Origin: Schaalia vaccimaxillae DSM 15804
Lineage (GTDB): Bacteria; Actinomycetota; Actinomycetes; Actinomycetales; Actinomycetaceae
Reading direction: 5' to 3'
DNA length: 64,000 nt
Assembly (NCBI RefSeq): GCF_000420425.1
Contig: NZ_ATUX01000005.1
Span: 372,001 to 436,000 of the forward strand
Position numbers and translations under genes: made by a program. The notes beneath the pieces are model-generated. The model had not been told where the DNA came from. It was given only the letters and a program-made list of their open reading frames with translations, and searched no databases. Positions 59,716-64,000 of this stretch are shown piece by piece. Each line of letters begins with the position of its first letter. Position 1 is the stretch's first letter.

Positions 59716-60411
59716 GTGCTTGAACTGTGCCTAGACACCTCCGCAAATACCGTCGTTGCTCTCGTCGAAGACGGCCGCGTCATCTCCCGCGCTCAACATG
59801 AGTCTGGTCGACACCATGCCGAATCAATCGTTCCTTTAGCTCACTCGGTTCTAGCTGACGCGGGACTGGGCACGGTTGTGGCCCAGGCGGGGATCGATCG
59901 CATATGTGTTGGGACTGGACCCGCACCTTTTACTGGGCTACGCGCAGGCCTGGTGTCGGCTCGCGTCATGGCCACGGCCGCCCGAATCCCCGTCTACGGC
60001 GCATCGTCGCTGGACATGATCGCCCGACACGGACTCGATCGCCTATCTCCCCAAGCTCACGTCTTTGCGGTATCCGACGCGCGCCGTCGGGAACTCTATT
60101 GGGGCCACTATGTTGCCGAAGGCCCCGACGATGTTCGCCTCATAGGTCGCCTTGAAGTCGGTAGCGCCCAGATGCTCGCCAATCAGATGGTGGGCGAGCA
60201 GGCTCTCATTGTCGCGGCTGGTCAGATTCCGGCCCACAGCGTCCAGGTGCTCCAGTCCGTTGAGTTAGGGCCCATCGTTGATGAGGATCCGGCAGTGCTG
60301 TCGCGACTGGTCTCAGCTCGCCTCTCGCATGGAGATCTTGAAAGGCTGGGGACGCAGCCCGAATACCTGCGCCGCCCCGATATCCACGGGCAAGCTCCCC
60401 AGCGCCTGTGA
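59716..60411 (+). CDS. tsaB: tRNA t6A biosynthesis protein TsaB
   Basis: 231 residues from GTG 59716 (AGGA 8 nt upstream), so that the protein starts with the strand LELCLDTSANTVVALVEDGR; a start at 59686 overlapping tsaE would add ten residues. Inactive actin-like paralogue of TsaD and scaffold of the t6A complex: GTGPAPFTGLRAGLVSARVM is diagnostic. tsaD is not next to it in this window. Confidence 0.93.
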   Translation: MLELCLDTSANTVVALVEDGRVISRAQHESGRHHAESIVPLAHSVLADAGLGTVVAQAGIDRICVGTGPAPFTGLRAGLVSARVMATAARIPVYGASSLDMIARHGLDRLSPQAHVFAVSDARRRELYWGHYVAEGPDDVRLIGRLEVGSAQMLANQMVGEQALIVAAGQIPAHSVQVLQSVELGPIVDEDPAVLSRLVSARLSHGDLERLGTQPEYLRRPDIHGQAPQRL

Positions 60412-60929
60412 AAATGCCGCCGCAAACTCCCGTGCATACCGGCGGGGCCAGTGAACGAAGTGAACTCGTCTTGCGGGTCGCTAATCGAGATGACGCTGAA
60501 TTGATCTGTCAGTTCGAGAAAACGATTTTTTCCGAGGACCCGTGGACGCCTGCCATGATCGCCGAGGAATTAGCTGCACCGTCCAGCCGCTACACAATTG
60601 CCTCCCTACGAGGACGACCGGTGGGCTACGCGGGAATCAAAGTGGGCGGCGACCAAGCTGACGTCATGACGGTGGGGGTCTTGCCTCAGGCTCGTGGCTG
60701 TGGCCTCGGGGCAGTGCTGCTTGACGAAATGATCGCGTGGGTATCCGAGGTCGGAGTGCACTCGGTGTTCCTTGATGTCAGGCCATCGAACTATGCTGCT
60801 CTGAGGCTTTATGAGTCACGCGGATTTGTTGAGATTTCCAGACGTCCGCGCTACTTCAAAAACCCCGTCGAAGAGGCAGTGGAGATGTGTCTGAAGCTGG
60901 GAGCGAACCCTGCAGGAAAGCGCTGCTGA
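60408..60929 (+). CDS. rimI: ribosomal-protein-alanine N-acetyltransferase RimI
   Basis: 173 residues from GTG 60408, overlapping the tsaB stop; the first 20 residues are unconserved and the start is uncertain. GNAT fold: FEKTIFSEDPWTPAMIAEEL, acetyl-CoA loop MTVGVLPQARGCGLGAVLLD, and VHSVFLDVRPSNYAALRLYE then SRGFVEISRRPRYF. RimI acetylates N-terminal residues; it is routinely linked to tsaB. Confidence 0.93.
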   Translation: MKMPPQTPVHTGGASERSELVLRVANRDDAELICQFEKTIFSEDPWTPAMIAEELAAPSSRYTIASLRGRPVGYAGIKVGGDQADVMTVGVLPQARGCGLGAVLLDEMIAWVSEVGVHSVFLDVRPSNYAALRLYESRGFVEISRRPRYFKNPVEEAVEMCLKLGANPAGKRC

Positions 60930-61128
60930 GATATTCGAAACTTAGCGTTTTTCTAAAATAAGGAAATCCATACTCTGCCTCAAGGGGTTTGGGGGACAAG
61001 GGTCCTAGATCTTTTCTGAAAGTCGGCGCAAGCGAAGTCGCAGATTCTCGCCGAAAACGACACGGTGTCGCAAAGATTGGATGCCTGGACCTGGCCCCCG
61101 GTCCCAAGTGAGCGACCAAAGCGGCCGA

Positions 61129-61134
61129 TACGCT
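61129..61134 (+). promoter_or_regulatory. -10 hexamer (TACGCT) of a probably leaderless sdhC
   Basis: TACGCT ends 6 nt before ATG 61141, with no ribosome site between them. The 199-nt gap 60930-61128 has no gene. Confidence 0.5.
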
Positions 61135-61140
61135 TTGGCT

Positions 61141-61845
61141 ATGGCCACTACAAATGTCGCAACGAAGAAGCGCCGCGCGTGGACCACCAGTGTTTTCATT
61201 AAGCAGCTGATGGCCATCTCGGGCTTCGTCTTCGTCTTCTTCCTGCTCTTCCACTCGTACGGAAACCTCAAGATGTTCCTGGGCCGCGAGGCCTACGACC
61301 ACTACGCGGAATGGCTCCACCACGACGCCTTCGTGCCGATCTTCCCGCACGGCGGCTTCCTGTGGGTCTTCCGCGCCGCGATGATGCTCATGCTGATCAT
61401 CCACCTCGCAGCCGCCGCCTACACCTGGAAGCGTTCGCGCCGCGCACGCCGCACCCGCTACGTCGTTAAGAAGTCGGTGACCGACTCTTACGCCGCACGC
61501 ACCATGCGCATGACCGGCGTCATCTTGATTTTCGGCATCCTCTTCCACCTCCTGCACTTCACCACCCTGTCGATCAAGACTTGGGCAGCAGACGCCACTG
61601 GCCCCTACGACCGCATGGTTTACACCTTCCAGTCCCCGCTGCTTGTCCTGGTCTACGCGATCTTCGTGGCAGCCGCCTGTTTCCACGTCTCCCATGGCTT
61701 CTGGTCAATGTTCCAGTCGCTGGGCTGGGTACGTCCGCAGACCCGCAAGCTCATGGTTGTGTTGTCCGGCCTGGTCGGAGCCGTCATCTTCGTGATGTTC
61801 ATGGCCCCGCCGATCGGCATCATCGCCGGCGTCATCACTCTCTGA
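61141..61845 (+). CDS. sdhC: succinate dehydrogenase cytochrome b subunit
   Basis: 234 residues from ATG 61141; a longer in-frame reading from 61081 is unconserved. Five membrane spans with paired histidines for heme: FHSYGNLKMF, IIHLAAAAYTW, FHLLHFTTLS, FHVSHGFWSM. This single-subunit, di-heme-type anchor is the Bacillus/Corynebacterium kind of quinone reductase; there is no sdhD. First gene of sdhCAB. Confidence 0.96.
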   Translation: MATTNVATKKRRAWTTSVFIKQLMAISGFVFVFFLLFHSYGNLKMFLGREAYDHYAEWLHHDAFVPIFPHGGFLWVFRAAMMLMLIIHLAAAAYTWKRSRRARRTRYVVKKSVTDSYAARTMRMTGVILIFGILFHLLHFTTLSIKTWAADATGPYDRMVYTFQSPLLVLVYAIFVAAACFHVSHGFWSMFQSLGWVRPQTRKLMVVLSGLVGAVIFVMFMAPPIGIIAGVITL

Positions 61846-61860
61846 GGAAGGTCTTAAGAC

Positions 61861-63840
61861 ATGACTGACACCTTGATCAAGGGTCTGTACTACGAGGGCG
61901 AGAAGATCGCCGACACCAAGGCCCCCACCGACCTGCCCATCGCGGAAATGTGGGAGGCACGCAAGTTCAGCGCCGCCCTCGTTAACCCCACCAACCGACG
62001 CAAGCTGCGCGTCATCATCGTTGGCTCCGGCCTGGCCGGTGGCGCAGCCGCCGCCTCGCTGGGCGAAATGGGATACAACGTTGACTGCTTCTTCTACCAG
62101 GACTCCGCTCGCCGCGCCCACTCAATCGCGGCCCAGGGGGGTATCAACGCTGCGAAAAACTACCGCAACGACAACGATTCGGTTTACCGACTCTTCTACG
62201 ACACGGTCAAGGGCGGCGACTACCGCGCCCGCGAAACCAACGTCTACCGTCTGGCCGAAGTCAGCGCCAACATCATTGACCAGTGCGTCGCCCAGGGCGT
62301 TCCCTTTGCCCGCGAATACGGCGGCCTCCTGGACAACCGCTCCTTCGGTGGCGTCCAGGTGTCGCGTACCTTCTACGCGCGTGGACAGACAGGTCAGCAG
62401 CTGCTGATCGGCGCCTACCAGGCCCTCGAACGTCAGGTTGCTGCAGGTACCGTCACCGAATACCCGCGCCACGAAATGGTCGAAATCATCGTGGACGAGG
62501 GACGCGCTCGCGGCATCGTTGCCCGCGACATGTCCACCGGCAAGCTCAACACCTACGTCGCTGACGCAGTCGTGCTGGCTACCGGCGGATACGGCAACGT
62601 GTTCTTCCTATCCACCAACGCCATGGGCTGCAACGCCACCGCCATCTGGCGCGCGTACCGCAAGGGCGCCTACTTCGGTAACCCCTGCTTCACGCAGATC
62701 CACCCCACCTGCATCCCCCAGCACGGCGATCAGCAGTCCAAGCTGACCCTGATGTCCGAGTCTCTGCGTAACGACGGACGCATCTGGGTGCCCAAGAAGG
62801 CTGAGGACTGCGAGAAAGACCCGCGTCAGATCCCCGAAGAGGATCGCGACTACTACCTCGAACGCATCTACCCGGCCTTCGGCAACCTGGTTCCCCGTGA
62901 CATCGCGTCACGCCAGGCCAAGAACATGTGCGACGAAGGGCGCGGCGTTGGTCCGAAGATCGACGGTGTCGCTCGCGGCGTCTACCTCGACTTCTCCGAA
63001 GCCATCCAGCGTCTGGGCAAGGCAGCGGTGTCCGCCAAGTACGGCAACCTCTTCGATATGTATGAGCGCATCACGGGTGACAACCCCTACGAGGTGCCCA
63101 TGCGTATCTACCCGGCCGTGCACTACACCATGGGTGGCCTCTGGGTTGACTACGACCTCGAATCCAACCTGCCCGGTCTTTACGTCACCGGCGAGGCAAA
63201 CTTCTCCGACCATGGCGCCAACCGCCTGGGTGCTTCGGCACTCATGCAGGGCCTGTCGGACGGCTACTTCGTCCTGCCCAACACGATCAACGACTACCTG
63301 TCCAAGAGCTTTGGTTTCAACAAGCTTGATGAGAACTCGCCTTCTGTGGTCGAGGCTCTGGCCAGCGCGCAGGATCGTGTCGATCGCCTAATGTCAACCA
63401 ACGGCACTCGCTCGGTGGATTCCTTCCACAAGGAACTCGGCCACATCATGTGGGAGTACTGCGGCATGGAGCGCACCGAGGAAGGCCTCAAGAAGGCCAT
63501 CGGCATGATCCGTGAGCTGCGCAAGGACTACTGGCGTGACGTTCGCGTTCCCGGCAAGTCCATTGGCGAGCTCAACCAGTCCCTCGAGAAGGCCGGCCGG
63601 GTTGCCGACTTCATGGAACTGGGCGAACTTATGTGCATCGACGCCCTCCACCGCGAGGAGTCCTGCGGTGGTCACTTCCGTGCAGAATCCCAGACCCCCG
63701 AGGGCGAGGCGCTGCGTCACGACGACCAGTTCCTCTACGTCGCGGCATGGGAGTGGGGCGGAGAAGACCAGCCCCCGATCCTGCACAAGGAAGACCTCAT
63801 CTACAACAACATCGAGCTGAAGCAGCGGAGCTACAAGTGA
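61861..63840 (+). CDS. sdhA: succinate dehydrogenase/fumarate reductase flavoprotein
   Basis: 659 residues. Covalent-FAD subunit oxidising succinate. FAD fold [18 protein letters not shown] near residue 57, flavin-linking His in [37 protein letters not shown], catalytic Arg region, [17 protein letters not shown] and [18 protein letters not shown]. Layout is of the B-type (Bacillus/Corynebacterium) family. GGAAGG precedes the ATG. Confidence 0.97.
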   Translation: MTDTLIKGLYYEGEKIADTKAPTDLPIAEMWEARKFSAALVNPTNRRKLRVIIVGSGLAGGAAAASLGEMGYNVDCFFYQDSARRAHSIAAQGGINAAKNYRNDNDSVYRLFYDTVKGGDYRARETNVYRLAEVSANIIDQCVAQGVPFAREYGGLLDNRSFGGVQVSRTFYARGQTGQQLLIGAYQALERQVAAGTVTEYPRHEMVEIIVDEGRARGIVARDMSTGKLNTYVADAVVLATGGYGNVFFLSTNAMGCNATAIWRAYRKGAYFGNPCFTQIHPTCIPQHGDQQSKLTLMSESLRNDGRIWVPKKAEDCEKDPRQIPEEDRDYYLERIYPAFGNLVPRDIASRQAKNMCDEGRGVGPKIDGVARGVYLDFSEAIQRLGKAAVSAKYGNLFDMYERITGDNPYEVPMRIYPAVHYTMGGLWVDYDLESNLPGLYVTGEANFSDHGANRLGASALMQGLSDGYFVLPNTINDYLSKSFGFNKLDENSPSVVEALASAQDRVDRLMSTNGTRSVDSFHKELGHIMWEYCGMERTEEGLKKAIGMIRELRKDYWRDVRVPGKSIGELNQSLEKAGRVADFMELGELMCIDALHREESCGGHFRAESQTPEGEALRHDDQFLYVAAWEWGGEDQPPILHKEDLIYNNIELKQRSYK

Positions 63841-64000
63841 ACCTGACACTGAAGATCTGGCGCCAGAACGGTCCCGAGGACCGCGGCGCAATGCACGAAT
63901 ACCAGGTGAAGGGAATCTCCGAGGAGTCCTCCTTCCTGGAGATGCTCGACGTTCTGAACGAAGAGCTCTTCGCACGCGGTGAAGAACCCATCGCCTTTGA
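63837..64000 (+). CDS. sdhB: succinate dehydrogenase iron-sulfur subunit (N-terminal part)
   Basis: GTG at 63837 overlaps the sdhA stop (GTGA). 54 codons are visible before the right edge: [20 protein letters not shown], then [20 protein letters not shown]. This is the [2Fe-2S] ferredoxin-like N-terminal domain before its cysteines. The rest lies outside the window. Confidence 0.95.
   Translation, partial: MNLTLKIWRQNGPEDRGAMHEYQVKGISEESSFLEMLDVLNEELFARGEEPIAF

Overview
The window is a chromosomal segment of a moderately GC-rich actinobacterium (about 60% G+C by eye). It is probably a member of the Actinomycetaceae (Actinomyces, Schaalia, Trueperella or a relative). The evidence is the actinobacterial 5-FCL/galU/moeA-like/GNAT/membrane-protein block, many GTG and TTG starts, an RpoB starting at TTG, zinc-type S14, and the order glmM, coaA (opposite strand), glmS, nnr, alr, tsaE-tsaB-rimI and sdhCAB. 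Genus and species cannot be fixed from the sequence alone.

Layout. 1-6.5 kb: the end of an unknown gene, mscL, a SAF-domain protein, 5-formyltetrahydrofolate cyclo-ligase, galU, a MoeA/gephyrin-like gene, a GNAT enzyme and a three-span membrane protein. The last three match the conserved Glp/GlpR (SepX) cell-division locus. 6.7-14.2 kb: a genomic island at tRNA-Ala. It carries a large serine recombinase whose 3' end runs antisense through the tRNA, a divergent Erm(X)-like 23S rRNA methyltransferase behind a short RLR-type leader peptide, two tandem AraC-type single-domain proteins coupled to erm, an Mrr-type nuclease, a HEPN-motif protein and a small HTH protein. 14.3-18.4 kb: a DUF4256 protein, tRNA-Met, then an AT-richer stretch with an LCP-family protein, a frameshifted secreted peptidoglycan-binding protein and about 1.1 kb of poorly coding DNA, ending at tRNA-Lys.

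18.7-50.7 kb: core information-processing genes, all on the + strand. In order these are rpoB-rpoC, the str operon (rpsL-rpsG-fusA-tuf), S10/spc r-protein genes in two transcription blocks (rpsJ to rpsQ, then rplN to rplO), secY-adk-map, infA-rpmJ-rpsM-rpsK-rpoA-rplQ, a polyphosphate-glucokinase-like ROK gene, truA, and rplM-rpsI. Intrinsic terminators mark most block ends. 50.8-64 kb: cell-wall precursor and housekeeping genes (glmM, coaA on the minus strand, glmS, a GRP-family sugar transporter, nnr, alr, tsaE, tsaB, rimI), then sdhC-sdhA and the start of sdhB.

The least ordinary parts are: (i) the island's erm operon, with an attenuator and two AraC-type partners ending in a CxxCGQ tail; (ii) the nuclease plus HEPN pair, a candidate defence cargo; (iii) the recombinase C-terminus supplied by antisense tRNA; (iv) a single-base frameshift in an A-run inside a signal peptide; and (v) several genes with a -10 hexamer only 6-7 nt before the start codon, which suggests leaderless transcripts.
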